Positions 1-10,438 of a DNA stretch of 59,652 bases are shown here, piece by piece. The stretch lies in NCBI GenBank assembly GCA_050433985.1, contig JBNPWE010000017.1, positions 1-59,652 on the forward strand, written 5' to 3'. The notes under the pieces were generated by a model. The model was not told where the DNA came from. It saw only the letters and a list, made by a program, of their open reading frames with translations, and did no database searches. The DNA comes from JACIYW01 sp014359745 (lineage in GTDB: Bacteria > Pseudomonadota > Alphaproteobacteria > Rhodobacterales > Rhodobacteraceae). Within the stretch, counting starts at the first letter, position 1. Each line of letters starts with the position of its first letter. A program made the translations under genes and the position numbers.

Positions 1-147
1 GAAGGCGCCCGACCATTCGCCAAGCTGGCGCGGATAGAGCGTGAAGGGATCGCGGTCGAGCCGCGCGGGTTCGTTGCCCTGCTGCAGCGCCCAGCCCGCC
101 GAGACCCCGAGCGTCAGCAGCGCGGCCACACCTTCCCCTCCACCCAT
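1..147 (-). CDS. Exosortase-associated EpsI-like domain, partial at left edge
   Basis: The frame stays open to the left edge. It begins with a short hydrophobic stretch (VAALLTLGVSAGWAL) followed by RDPFTLYPRQLGEWSG, which resembles the opening of the EpsI-type domain found alone or at the C-terminus of XrtD-like exosortases; such domains start with R-x-F-x-x-F-P-x-x-L-G-x-W. In exosortase systems this domain acts with the membrane enzyme that processes PEP/VPLPA-CTERM proteins or in linked exopolysaccharide export. No exosortase membrane core is seen upstream. Instead the same frame runs without a stop back into the phage remnant to position 507, so the ATG at 147 is only a nominal start. 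This may be the tail of a broken xrtD-like gene. Only about 49 codons are visible, so the family call is moderate. Confidence 0.45.
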   Translation of the reverse strand, partial: MGGGEGVAALLTLGVSAGWALQQGNEPARLDRDPFTLYPRQLGEWSGAF

Positions 148-507
148 TTCGCCACGATCAGCCCCGGCACCCCGTCCACTGCCCGTTCCGCATCCCGCGC
201 CAGATCCAGCCGCTTGCGCAACCTGACCTGCGGCACCAGCAGAAAGATCGGCACGGTGGTCAGCCCGTGACCTGTTTTCGATCTGGACGCCACCGCGCGA
301 CCCTTGGTGTTCAGCCGCCCGCAGGCCCGGTCCCCGACGACGATAGATAAACTGCAAGCGTAGGCCGGTGCGGCGTTCCCATTCACCGGGGGTGATACGA
401 CCGCCGCGAGTCGATTTCCCTGCGGCGGACACTGCCTTTTTCCCGGCGGCGACTTCCGCCTGCATCAAGGCCGCGATGTCGGGACGGATATCGAGTTTGA
501 GTTTCAT
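114..507 (-). pseudogene. Decayed phage structural protein, DUF6441-like
   Basis: From the ATG at 507 the frame gives MKLKLDIRPDIAALMQAEV, then GRITPGEWERRTGLRL and IYRRRGPGL. It then shifts: the continuing part GRLNTKGRAVASRSKTG, VPIFLLVPQV and LDLARDAERA is read in another frame that ends at 114. In order these segments match what I remember of DUF6441-type proteins of alphaproteobacterial prophages, which are about 200-240 residues. Here the middle (roughly residues 32-120 of the family) is absent and the two parts are out of frame, so the gene cannot be functional. No other phage gene is nearby. The C-terminal part overlaps the EpsI-like fragment. The family call is from memory of the pattern; the broken state is seen directly. 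Confidence 0.5.
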
Positions 508-639
508 CACCGGTTTCGCTGAAAAGGCCAATTCGCAGTCGGGCATCGCCGGGAGTGGCGCGAAGGTGCTATCTGGCGGGTTGGTAATGTGAGATAAGAG
601 GCGAACTGGCTGTGAGATGGGAACATCTGCGATCTTGTC

Positions 640-1325
640 ACTGAGGACAAGCCCGCGCATCCATGGTGATGTGATAACCACCAGCGGTACGTTTCCATTC
701 GAAATGCACCCGGTTGTAATTCAGAACCAGCCCCGACACGGCCGGGCTATAGCCAACGTGGATCGGTTGCGACGGATCGATGGTCGTCACCGATGGCAGG
801 CCGCCGCCGCTGACCAGAAACCGCCCGCCAATCTGGCGCACACCCTGCGCCACCAGCGCCGCCGCCATATCGGCCAGATCGTCGGTATCAAGCACCGGAT
901 CGCCACCGACCAGCAAGATCAGATCGCCGTCCAGCCGCCCGCCCCGGATCGGCCCGGTCGCCAGCAGCCGGGTTTCAAAGCGGTGATCGGCCCCCAGCCG
1001 ATCCAATGCGTAAAGCGCGGTAAAGGTCTTGGCGACGGAGGCAGGCGGCAAGGCCCTGGCCCCGCCGCCGCTTTCCAGAACCTGCCCTGTGTGGCGGCAT
1101 TGGCCACGACAAAGCCGATCTCTCCGCCAAGGCGCACCTCGTTGATCAGCGAGGCGGCAGAGGGCGCAGGGGCGGCGCGCGTTGATACCACAGCCGTGCC
1201 CCCGACACACGCACGGCGGGACGCAATGACCTGGCGGGGGCATCAGCAAGGGCGGGTTGGGCCAGCCACAGGGCCGTGGCGCCAAGAAACCAACGTCGTG
1301 AAAGCCTGTGCGTGGGTGCCATCAT
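640..1325 (-). pseudogene. dacB: D-alanyl-D-alanine carboxypeptidase (PBP4/DacB), truncated and frameshifted
   Basis: The start MMAPTHRLSRRWFLGATAL gives a twin-arginine-like signal peptide. The peptidase S13 body follows in two further frames: SLINEVRLGGEIGFVVANAAT, then TGQVLESGGGARALPPAS. The SxxK nucleophile motif (SVAK, in LPPASVAKTFTALYAL) and the SxN-type motif (SGLVLNYNRV) are present. The third active-site motif, KTG, would lie in the C-terminal half, which is gone: homology stops after TMDARA near 655 and a stop follows at 640. One frame change lies near 1185-1200. The other, near 1090, looks like a CA duplication. Active enzymes of this family trim peptidoglycan cross-links in the periplasm; this copy cannot. 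It lies just downstream of nadD on the same strand. Confidence 0.7.
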
Positions 1326-1403
1326 ACCCGCACTAAACCTGAAATGCCCCCGGCTGCGCAAGCCTGTTGCGCACCTGGCCACCCCTGCGTCGCGTAAAGC
1401 GCG

Positions 1404-2030
1404 TCACCCGGCCCATTCCCCACGGGCGCGCAGATCGCTCGATGATATTTCCTGCATCGGGATGCGGATATAGCACCACGCGGGCGGTGCCTGATCGGCA
1501 AGCGCGCGGGCGCGACCCTCGGGCAGGCGCGCGGCGCGGTAAGCGCGGGCGGTCACCGAATGCAGGCTGCGCAACCCCCAACCGGGCCGCGCCACCACCC
1601 CCACCGGCACCTGGCCAAGGATCGAACGCCAGCGATCCCAGCGGTGGAACCCTGCCAGATTGTCCGCCCCCATCAGCCACACGAACCGCACGCCCGGATA
1701 ATAGGCCCTCAGCACCCGCAGCGTTTCCGCGGTATAGCGCGTGCCGATCCGCGCCTCGATATCGCTGACCAGCACGCGCGGATCGCGGATCATTGTGCGC
1801 GCGACCGTCAGGCGCCGCGCCATCGGCGCCGGGCCGCTGGATTTGAGCGGGTTGCCAGGGCTGGCCAGCCACCATACCCGATCAAGGCCAAAGCGGCGCA
1901 GGGCCTCGCGGGTGATATGCACATGCCCCGCGTGCGGCGGATCGAACGACCCGCCCAGAAGGCCGATACGTTGCCCCCTTGTTGCGACTGGAAATCCCTG
2001 CACGGCGCCCCCGGTATTAACGTGCCACAA
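1404..2030 (-). CDS. nadD: Nicotinate-nucleotide adenylyltransferase
   Basis: NadD joins ATP and nicotinate mononucleotide to give deamido-NAD in the cytoplasmic NAD pathway. The 208-residue protein has the nucleotidyltransferase motif GGSFDPPHAGH at about residues 26-36, the NadD-typical FVWLMGADNLAGFHRWDRW segment in the middle, and the late motif ISSSDLR near the C-terminus (the ISSTxIR site). Length is normal for the family. The ATG at 2030 is the only good start upstream of the motif. The following gene on this strand is the broken dacB, about 80 bases on. Intact, high confidence. Confidence 0.93.
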   Translation of the reverse strand: MWHVNTGGAVQGFPVATRGQRIGLLGGSFDPPHAGHVHITREALRRFGLDRVWWLASPGNPLKSSGPAPMARRLTVARTMIRDPRVLVSDIEARIGTRYTAETLRVLRAYYPGVRFVWLMGADNLAGFHRWDRWRSILGQVPVGVVARPGWGLRSLHSVTARAYRAARLPEGRARALADQAPPAWCYIRIPMQEISSSDLRARGEWAG

Positions 2031-2273
2031 AACGACACCGGCCGCGCCGCGTCAATTGCCCTTGCGCAATCCCGTTGCCCCGAAAATGCCCGATGCGCAC
2101 TTTGGGTCATCAGTAAGGTGTCAAGATCACTGCGGACCCCGTGCACATGGATCACCACATCGCGCCGATCAGGCTGCCGCAGTTGCGCGGCAAGGATCGC
2201 CTCCATCCGACCGGTCGCGCCTGCCGGTCATTCATGGGGCCATTCCGGGGGGCCATTCATCGGCCTCAACAGG

Positions 2274-2738
2274 TTACAAATCGATCGCCGTTGTCTTGAA
2301 CACCGTGCGCAGCGAAAAAGACGATTGCATCTGCGCGACGCCGGGCAGGCGTGACAGGTGCTGTCGGTGGATGCGGGCGAAATCTTCGGTGTCGCGGGCC
2401 AGAACCTTGAGGATGTAATCGGCACTGCCCGCCATCAGGTGACATTCCAGCACGTCAGGCACCCGCGCCACCTGTTTCTCGAACGCATCAAGGATGTCGT
2501 CGGCCTGCGCCCGCAGCGTGATCTCGACGAACACAATCGACATACGCCCCAGTTTGCGCGGGTCCAGAAGGGCGACATAATCGCGGATGATACCATCGGC
2601 TTCCAGCCGCTGCACCCGGCGGTGGCAGGCCGAAGGCGACAGATTGACCTGTTCCGACAGATCGGCATTGGTGATCCGCCCCTGACGTTGAAGCACCATC
2701 AAAATACGGCGATCCATCGCGTCAATATCGCCCGACAT
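2274..2738 (-). CDS. Lrp/AsnC-family transcriptional regulator
   Basis: This 154-residue regulator has an N-terminal winged helix-turn-helix (about residues 5-60, with LSPSACHRRVQRLEADGII) and a C-terminal RAM/AsnC ligand-binding domain (about 70-145, with VLECHLMAGSADYILKV). It is transcribed away from ald across a short intergenic region. In many proteobacteria such a neighbour senses an amino acid and activates alanine dehydrogenase, so an AldR-like role is likely, but that is inferred from position. A 9-bp inverted repeat in the shared promoter region, next to its start, is a candidate binding site. Confidence 0.85.
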   Translation of the reverse strand: MSGDIDAMDRRILMVLQRQGRITNADLSEQVNLSPSACHRRVQRLEADGIIRDYVALLDPRKLGRMSIVFVEITLRAQADDILDAFEKQVARVPDVLECHLMAGSADYILKVLARDTEDFARIHRQHLSRLPGVAQMQSSFSLRTVFKTTAIDL

Positions 2739-2740
2739 GC

Positions 2741-2791
2741 ATGATCTTTCGAAAAATACCGATTTCAGGCGTTTATCTTACCAAAGATCAT
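2741..2791. promoter_or_regulatory. Inverted repeat in lrp-ald divergent promoter
   Basis: ATGATCTTT at 2741-2749 and its exact reverse complement AAAGATCAT at 2783-2791 are 42 bases apart arm to arm, close to four helical turns. The stretch is clearly more AT-rich than the genes around it. Lrp-family proteins bind several phased sites as multimers, so this is a plausible operator for the adjacent regulator and ald. Protein binding is inferred. Confidence 0.4.
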
Positions 2792-2869
2792 ACAGATAAC
2801 CATCATTTTTTCAAAACACTGCGGCGCGGGCCGGGCGATACTGAAGGGTATCAAACCGGAGAGAGTCCC

Positions 2870-3988
2870 ATGATCATCGGCGCCCCGAAAGAGATAAAAC
2901 CACAGGAATTTCGCGTGGGCCTGACACCCAATGCCGCGCGCGAGGCGGTCAACCACGGCCATTCGGTTCTGATAGAGGCCGGCGCGGGCCTGGGATCGGG
3001 GTTCAGCGATGATGATTACCGTGCCGCAGGCGCAGGTATCGTCGATACAGCCGAGGCAGTGTTTTCGCGGGCCGACATGATCGTCAAGGTCAAGGAACCG
3101 CAGGCGGCCGAGCGCGCGCGCCTGCGCGCGGGCCAGGTGCTGTTCACCTATCTTCACCTCGCCCCCGATCCCGATCAGACGCGGGATCTGCTGGCGTCAG
3201 GCGTCACCGCCATCGCCTATGAAACGGTAACGGACGATCGCGGCGGCCTGCCCCTGCTTGCGCCGATGTCAGAGGTGGCGGGGCGGCTGGCGCCGCAGGT
3301 GGGCGCCTGGACGCTGCAAAAGGCCAATGGCGGGCGCGGCGTGCTGATGGGCGGGGTTCCCGGTGTCGGGCCTGCGCGCGTGCTGGTGATCGGCGGCGGC
3401 GTGGTCGGCACCCATGCCGCAAAGATCGCCGCCGGGATGGGCGCGGATGTGACGGTGCTTGACCGGTCGCTGCCACGGCTGCGCTATCTGGACGATGTGT
3501 TCGGGGGGACGTTTCGCACCGGCTATTCCTCGGCCGGGTTGCTTGGCGAACTGCTGCCGCTGGCCGATATGGTGATCGGCGCGGTGCTGATCCCCGGTGC
3601 GGCGGCACCAAAGCTGATCAGCCGCGCGCAACTGGCGGTGATGAAGCCGGGCGCCGCACTGGTGGATGTCGCCATCGATCAGGGCGGCTGTTTCGAGACA
3701 TCGCACGCCACCACCCATGAGAACCCGGTGTATGAGGTGGACGGCATCATGCATTACTGCGTGGCCAACATGCCCGGCGCGGTGGCCCGTACCGCGACCA
3801 TCGCGCTGGGAAATGCCACCATGCCGTTCATGCTGGCGCTGGCCGACAAGGGCTGGAAAGCTGCCTGCCGGGATGACGCGCATCTGCTGGCGGGCCTGAA
3901 CACCCATGCCGGGCATCTGACCTATGCGGCGGTCGGCGCGGCGCTGGGGATCGAAACGATCACCCCCGAGGCGGCGCTGGCCCTCTGA
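2870..3988 (+). CDS. ald: Alanine dehydrogenase
   Basis: Ald catalyses NAD-dependent reversible deamination of L-alanine to pyruvate and ammonium. The 372-residue product starts MIIGAPKEIKPQEFRVGL, the usual opening of the AlaDH/PNT family. It has the N-terminal catalytic half, the Rossmann motif VIGGGVVGTHAAKIAAGMGA at about residue 173, and the later segment VDVAIDQGGCFETS characteristic of alanine dehydrogenases rather than transhydrogenase subunits. The start at 2870 was chosen because it has a GGAGAG ribosome site 5 bases upstream and fits the family length; a longer open frame begins at 2741. It lies divergent from the Lrp-type regulator, its likely controller. Confidence 0.95.
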   Translation: MIIGAPKEIKPQEFRVGLTPNAAREAVNHGHSVLIEAGAGLGSGFSDDDYRAAGAGIVDTAEAVFSRADMIVKVKEPQAAERARLRAGQVLFTYLHLAPDPDQTRDLLASGVTAIAYETVTDDRGGLPLLAPMSEVAGRLAPQVGAWTLQKANGGRGVLMGGVPGVGPARVLVIGGGVVGTHAAKIAAGMGADVTVLDRSLPRLRYLDDVFGGTFRTGYSSAGLLGELLPLADMVIGAVLIPGAAAPKLISRAQLAVMKPGAALVDVAIDQGGCFETSHATTHENPVYEVDGIMHYCVANMPGAVARTATIALGNATMPFMLALADKGWKAACRDDAHLLAGLNTHAGHLTYAAVGAALGIETITPEAALAL

Positions 3989-4046
3989 CGCGGGCCGCAC
4001 ACCGCACCGGACCCCCGGCACATACGATGAACTGACGGGGCCGGGC

Positions 4047-4472
4047 CTATTTCGCAACCAGCGCGTCGCGGATTTGCGTCAACAGCTCTTCCTGCGTCGG
4101 GCCTTTGGGGGCGGCGGGGGCGGCGGCTTCTTGCTTTTTCGCCGCATCTTTCAGCCGGTTCACGGCCTTGACCAGCAGAAACACCACCCAGGCGATGATC
4201 AGGAAATTGATGACCGCCGTCAGAAACGACCCATAAGCAATGACCGGCGCGCCCGCCTCTTTCGCGGCGGCCAGGCTGGTGAATTCGCCTGCCCCCAGAT
4301 TGACGAACAGGTTGGAAAAATCGATGCCCCCGGTGATCAGCCCGATAACCGGGTTGATCAGATCGCCGACAAGGCTTTGCACGATGCCGGTAAAGGCCGC
4401 GCCGATAATGATGCCGACGGCCATGTCCATGACATTGCCCTTGGCGATAAATGTCTTGAATTCATTTAGCAT
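4047..4472 (-). CDS. mscL: Large-conductance mechanosensitive channel
   Basis: MscL opens under membrane tension to release solutes during hypo-osmotic shock. The 141-residue protein has the family opening MLNEFKTFIAKGNVMDMAVG, the first pore helix with GVIIGAAFTGIVQSLVGD-like sequence (residues about 15-42), a periplasmic loop, and a second helix YGSFLTAVINFLIIAWVVFL (about 75-100). A charged, Ala/Pro-rich C-terminal bundle with QEELLTQIRDALVAK follows. The start at 4472 was preferred to 4505 because it gives the canonical N-terminus. The gene converges on ald. Confidence 0.95.
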   Translation of the reverse strand: MLNEFKTFIAKGNVMDMAVGIIIGAAFTGIVQSLVGDLINPVIGLITGGIDFSNLFVNLGAGEFTSLAAAKEAGAPVIAYGSFLTAVINFLIIAWVVFLLVKAVNRLKDAAKKQEAAAPAAPKGPTQEELLTQIRDALVAK

Positions 4473-4592
4473 ATCCGGTTTCCGTTCTGTTACGAAGCCC
4501 CACAATTGTTTCGCGCGGTGACCAAAACGGAATTATCAGGTTTTTCCATATCCCAAAGCGATTTTTTGCGGCGGTCGCCGCGCAGGATGGCA

Positions 4593-4624
4593 GCCGGGCG
4601 GTGCGCAATGAATGCGCGCCCGGC
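4593..4624. terminator. Strong hairpin downstream of rpoD and its partner gene
   Basis: GCCGGGC (4593-4599) pairs with GCCCGGC (4618-4624), and GCGCA pairs with TGCGC inside around an ATGAA loop, leaving a 3-base bulge. It lies 10 bases after the stop of the small gene coupled to rpoD. There is no U-tract on the minus strand, so it would be a Rho-assisted terminator or a 3' end protector rather than a classic intrinsic terminator. Confidence 0.35.
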
Positions 4625-4633
4625 GGGATGCTC

Positions 4634-5025
4634 TCAGCCGCGCGATTGCTGAATCAGACCGAAGAAGATTTCTGCATCTTCAGCCGAGTAAAGCTTGACG
4701 GACAGATGTTCGTCCCCACGATCCTGTGCGTCCGGCAAATGTTGGAGAAGGTGTGCGTGCGTCAATCGCCCCTTCCTGTATTCCGGTGGGCGTATATAGG
4801 CCAGAAGCCAATTTTGCGCGGTTGAGACGGAATAGCACCACGCGCCATTGTCTCGAACGCGGAGACTGGAGACGTTGCCGTGAGCCTCCGCCTCAACCAC
4901 GCATCCCGGCAAGCGCGAGAGGTTCAGGTGGAGTAAGGCAAATGCAAGCCGTACCGGATCGCTTGAAATTTTGTCATACAACTCCAGAAGAACCTGCGCT
5001 TCTTCAATTCCCCCAACTTCAACGC

Positions 5026-5029
<4 letters not shown>
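4634..5029 (-). CDS. Unknown 131-residue protein translationally coupled to rpoD
   Basis: I do not recognise the family. The frame starts with GTG whose last bases overlap the rpoD stop (GTGA), so it should be translated by coupling from the rpoD message. The product is acidic and soluble, with no membrane segment. It has an N-terminal helix-like portion (EEAQVLLELYDKISSDPVRL) and a middle part NGAWCYSVSTAQNWLLAYI suggestive of a small mixed alpha/beta fold. Codon use is less GC-biased than in its neighbours, which may mean recent acquisition. No function is claimed. Confidence 0.55.
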
Positions 5030-7017
<1,988 letters not shown>

Positions 7018-7093
7018 GGATGCTCCTTGCGCGGACCGAATCGGACAGTATCTGATTCGAATCAATAGTGCGAATCACAGTGGGATAAAGCCT

Positions 7094-9043
7094 TTACCCC
7101 TTTTTCTTTACCCAAACCTCTTTATCGATGAGATTTTGCAACGTCCGCGACATCGCCTGCCGGTCTTCGCCCAGATCATTCGCGTCCTCCATCGGGGCCT
7201 GTCCGGCCTTGTACCGGGCCTCGGCGGCCTGTGACAGGCGCCATGTAACCCCCTCATCCACCAGCCCTTGCATGTCTTCCTCGGCCTCGGCCACCTCGCG
7301 GCGCACGCCGCGTTCTGCCGCAAGACGGGCGAATTCCTCGGCCAGGCACAGACGGGCAAGCCCCAGGTCATCGGCATTGCGCACCGGCGGGGCGATCCGC
7401 ACATGGCTAAGCGCGAGAAGCTTTTCAAGGGCCTCGCCCGCGCGCAGGCGCAGTTTTTCCGTCAGGGCCGCCCGATCCGGCGCCGCTTCGTGATGCGCAA
7501 GCAACACATCGCAGATCGCCCGGTGGCCCGCATCCTGCGGATAGAGCGTTTCAAGCGATCCCAGAAACTCGCGGATCAGGGCCGGATGGGTGATCAGAAC
7601 CGCCAGGATGACCGCCTCGTGCAGCCGGTCGCCAACCCAGTCCCCCCCTGCCCCCAGAAGCGAGGCGCGCGTGGCGGGCAGGGACGGCAGCGGCGGCGGC
7701 GCGGCCCGGCCAAAGCCACCCGCCTTGGTAGCGCCGCGCTGCGGGCGCGCGGGGCGTTGCGGGCGAAACGCCTGCCAGCGCATGTCGCGCAGGGTCTGGT
7801 CATATTGCTTTTTCAGGATCGGATCGGCGATCCGGGCGACAGCCGCGTTCAGCGCCCGTTCCAGCGCCGCCTTGCGTTCCGGGCTGTCGAACACCCGCCC
7901 TTCGGTTTCGCGCCGCCACAGCAGGTTGACCATCGGTTCAGCCTGATCCAGCAGCTTTTGCATGGCGCCCTTGCCCTGGGTGCGGATCACATCGTCGGGG
8001 TCCATGTTGCGCGGCAGAATGCAAAACCGCAGGCTCTTGCCCGCCTCAAGCAGCGGCAACGCCAGATCGATCAGCCGCAGCGCCGCCTTGATCCCCGCCG
8101 CATCGCCATCCAGCGTGATCACCGGTTCCGGCGCGATACGCCACATCAGGCGCAACTGATCCTCGGTGATCGCGGTGCCAAGCGGGGCGACGGCGGCACC
8201 GAACCCCGCCTCGGACAGGGCGATCACATCCATATATCCTTCGGCCACCACCAGCGTGGCACCCTTGCCCGCCGCCACCCGCGCCGGGCCGATATTGTAA
8301 AGGCCGCGCCCCTTGTCGAAAAGTTCGGTCTCGGGGGAATTGAGGTATTTCGCCCGCGCGTTCGGGTCCATCGCCCGACCGCCAAGGGCGATGCAGGCAC
8401 CCTGCGCATCGCGGATCGGAAAGATGATGCGGCCGCGAAACCGGTCATAGGGCGCATCGTCATTATCGCCCCGCGCCGCAAGCCCCGCATCGATCACCAG
8501 ATCGCCCGGCACGCCCGCCTCGGCCATATGGGCGATCAGGCTTTGCCGCGACATCGGCGCATAGCCGATCGAAAACCGTTCCTGCGCCGCCTCGGACAGG
8601 CCCCGCCGCGCCAGATAATCACGCGCATCCGCCCCCGCCGATCCGGCCAGTTGTCGGCGGTAATAGCGCACGGCGCGTTCCATCACCTCGGCAAGCTGGC
8701 TGCGGCGATCAGCCTTCTGGCGGGCCTGCGGATCGGGCGCGGGCATCGGCATGCCCGCCTCGCGCGCCAGAATTTCAACGGCTTCCATGAAACCCACATT
8801 CTCGGTCTCGCGGATGAATGTCAGCACATCGCCTTTCGCGTGGCAGCCAAAGCAGTAATAGAACCCCTTGCGATCATCGACATGAAAACTGGCAGATTTT
8901 TCCTGATGGAACGGGCACGGCGCCCACATGTCGCCCTTGCCCTGATTGGACTTGCGCGCATCCCACACAACCTTGCGCCCCACGACCTGGCTGATCGAGA
9001 TGCGGGTGCGCAATTCGTCAAGGAAACCGGATGGCAGACTCAT
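7094..9043 (-). CDS. dnaG: DNA primase
   Basis: DnaG makes RNA primers at the replication fork. The 649-residue product carries the N-terminal CHC2 zinc finger (C43-P-F-H46 and C64-F-G-C67), the primase core with YDRFRGRIIFPIRDAQG, a TOPRIM domain with the catalytic VVAEGYMDVIAL and the TLDGDAAG acidic motif, and a C-terminal helicase-interaction domain. Start MSLPSGFLDELR at 9043 matches the family. It forms a macromolecular-synthesis pair with rpoD downstream; rpsU, present in this operon in enterics, is absent here. Confidence 0.96.
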   Translation of the reverse strand: MSLPSGFLDELRTRISISQVVGRKVVWDARKSNQGKGDMWAPCPFHQEKSASFHVDDRKGFYYCFGCHAKGDVLTFIRETENVGFMEAVEILAREAGMPMPAPDPQARQKADRRSQLAEVMERAVRYYRRQLAGSAGADARDYLARRGLSEAAQERFSIGYAPMSRQSLIAHMAEAGVPGDLVIDAGLAARGDNDDAPYDRFRGRIIFPIRDAQGACIALGGRAMDPNARAKYLNSPETELFDKGRGLYNIGPARVAAGKGATLVVAEGYMDVIALSEAGFGAAVAPLGTAITEDQLRLMWRIAPEPVITLDGDAAGIKAALRLIDLALPLLEAGKSLRFCILPRNMDPDDVIRTQGKGAMQKLLDQAEPMVNLLWRRETEGRVFDSPERKAALERALNAAVARIADPILKKQYDQTLRDMRWQAFRPQRPARPQRGATKAGGFGRAAPPPLPSLPATRASLLGAGGDWVGDRLHEAVILAVLITHPALIREFLGSLETLYPQDAGHRAICDVLLAHHEAAPDRAALTEKLRLRAGEALEKLLALSHVRIAPPVRNADDLGLARLCLAEEFARLAAERGVRREVAEAEEDMQGLVDEGVTWRLSQAAEARYKAGQAPMEDANDLGEDRQAMSRTLQNLIDKEVWVKKKG

Positions 9044-9126
9044 ACCCTTTATATCGGCCCTTGACCCGGCGCTGTCCAGCACTCGCACAAGGCTGCGGCA
9101 CCGCCCCGACCGTACCGCAGCCGATG

Positions 9127-10437
9127 TCAGAGCGTCAGCTTGAAATATTCCGCCTGGATGTTGTTTTCCATGCCCGTTCCGCAGAACCCCATGGACATGT
9201 TGCTGGTCCCCGATATCTGACCCCCGGCAACCAGGGCGGCGCCTTGAATGCCATCGGCATTCGCCGCAAAGGAAATGTCGCCGAGCGCGATCAACTGGCT
9301 GCCGTAAATCTTCAGATCCGACGGAAAATCCATGCTTCCCAGCGTCAGCAACTGGGCATCCCCCCCCGAGGCACAGTTGTCATTCCGCCCTACCTGAAGC
9401 CCGGACGAAGCCGTCATCGAATGCTTATCCGTGCTGCGCGTCGCGATGACCGCATCCTGGATCACGACACCAGCCCCGAATTTCACGTCACAATCCGTGA
9501 CAATCACCACATTCGAGACAAGCACATCGTTCTTGACCGTCAGTGCCGCCCCCCCCGAACACGTGAAGGTATGGATACGCCCCGCGATAAGGTCTTCCTG
9601 ATCAATGTTGCGATCGGGCAGGAGGACCGGGGTTGGTGAGGTTACGAAGCTTCGGTGATACTCCGGGTCGTCGCTTTCAAGGGCGTCTATCACATAGTCA
9701 AGCTGTTTGAGAATGCGGATGTGCCATGACCCCGAGCGCAGCGCATCCGACAGACCCGTGTTGGTATCATAGCCCGAACTCGGAAGCTCGATATCCTCTT
9801 CGTTCGGCATCGAGACGACGGTGCCCGGTTCGAAATAGTTGTTGCTGTTCAACGAAACATGCGCATTGGAATGAACGCAGAAACCGTTGGTGAAGCTGTT
9901 GTTGCTTTGCAGGTCAACAACATCCTGGGCAACGAACCCTTCGCGCAGACAGGTCGGATAATAGGTCGCGAACACCGCCTCTCGGGTCAGGGGCACCGAA
10001 TTGACGCCAACAAGGCGCAGCAGGAACGTACTGATGGAATTGCCGCGCTCATCGATGCGGTGGGTCCGAACCCGCACGGCCGATTTCGATCCCGAACTTT
10101 CGGAAAAGGTGAATTTGGCCTGATCCCAGATGCCAAAGGAAACATCTTCGGTCGACAGTATCTGGCCGAACTTTTCCACGGGCATGTTCTTGACGGCGAT
10201 ACGAACCGCCTCTTCCTTTGCCTCCGCCTCTGTCGAGAACTCTCGTTTGACAAGGGCCGCGTGGGCCGCCGCGTCTGCCGCGACCTGCAACTGCGTTCGC
10301 GCCGCCATCAGGTTCGACCAGTCAACCGAATAGGCACCAACCAGCAGGCCGGAAATGATCATGAAAAGTCCGAATGCGGTGATCCCTGCCTTTTCACCTT
10401 CTATGAACGACAGGATCGGGTTTGTTCTGAATACCAT
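9127..10437 (-). CDS. TadG-like pilus assembly/secreted protein
   Basis: The 436-residue protein opens with a short cytosolic leader, then a single hydrophobic helix AGITAFGLFMIISGLLVGA, then ARTQLQVAADAAAHAALV. That arrangement (TM helix followed by an LQ-A-DAAA-AA segment) is the signature of TadG-like proteins of Flp/Tad pilus loci. The rest is a Ser/Asn-rich extracytoplasmic region with scattered cysteines (CLREGF, CVHSN, FTCSG, NDNCAS, GFCGTG). Its start at 10437 is one base after the stop of the TadE-like gene, so the two are cotranscribed. No other tad gene (tadA, B, C, D, cpaB, rcpA) is in the window, so the partner machinery must be elsewhere. The exact role is unknown. Confidence 0.75.
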   Translation of the reverse strand: MVFRTNPILSFIEGEKAGITAFGLFMIISGLLVGAYSVDWSNLMAARTQLQVAADAAAHAALVKREFSTEAEAKEEAVRIAVKNMPVEKFGQILSTEDVSFGIWDQAKFTFSESSGSKSAVRVRTHRIDERGNSISTFLLRLVGVNSVPLTREAVFATYYPTCLREGFVAQDVVDLQSNNSFTNGFCVHSNAHVSLNSNNYFEPGTVVSMPNEEDIELPSSGYDTNTGLSDALRSGSWHIRILKQLDYVIDALESDDPEYHRSFVTSPTPVLLPDRNIDQEDLIAGRIHTFTCSGGAALTVKNDVLVSNVVIVTDCDVKFGAGVVIQDAVIATRSTDKHSMTASSGLQVGRNDNCASGGDAQLLTLGSMDFPSDLKIYGSQLIALGDISFAANADGIQGAALVAGGQISGTSNMSMGFCGTGMENNIQAEYFKLTL

Positions 10438-10438
10438 A

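Noticed and set aside
617..1336. Long open frame on the plus strand across the dacB region
   Set aside because: It is a mirror of the high-GC minus-strand gene: Arg/Pro-rich composition, no domain, no ribosome site.
1808..2206. Minus-strand frame with VVIHVHG, overlapping the nadD start
   Set aside because: The hydrolase-like motif is too short to support a family and most of the frame overlaps nadD. No gene is called in 2031-2273.
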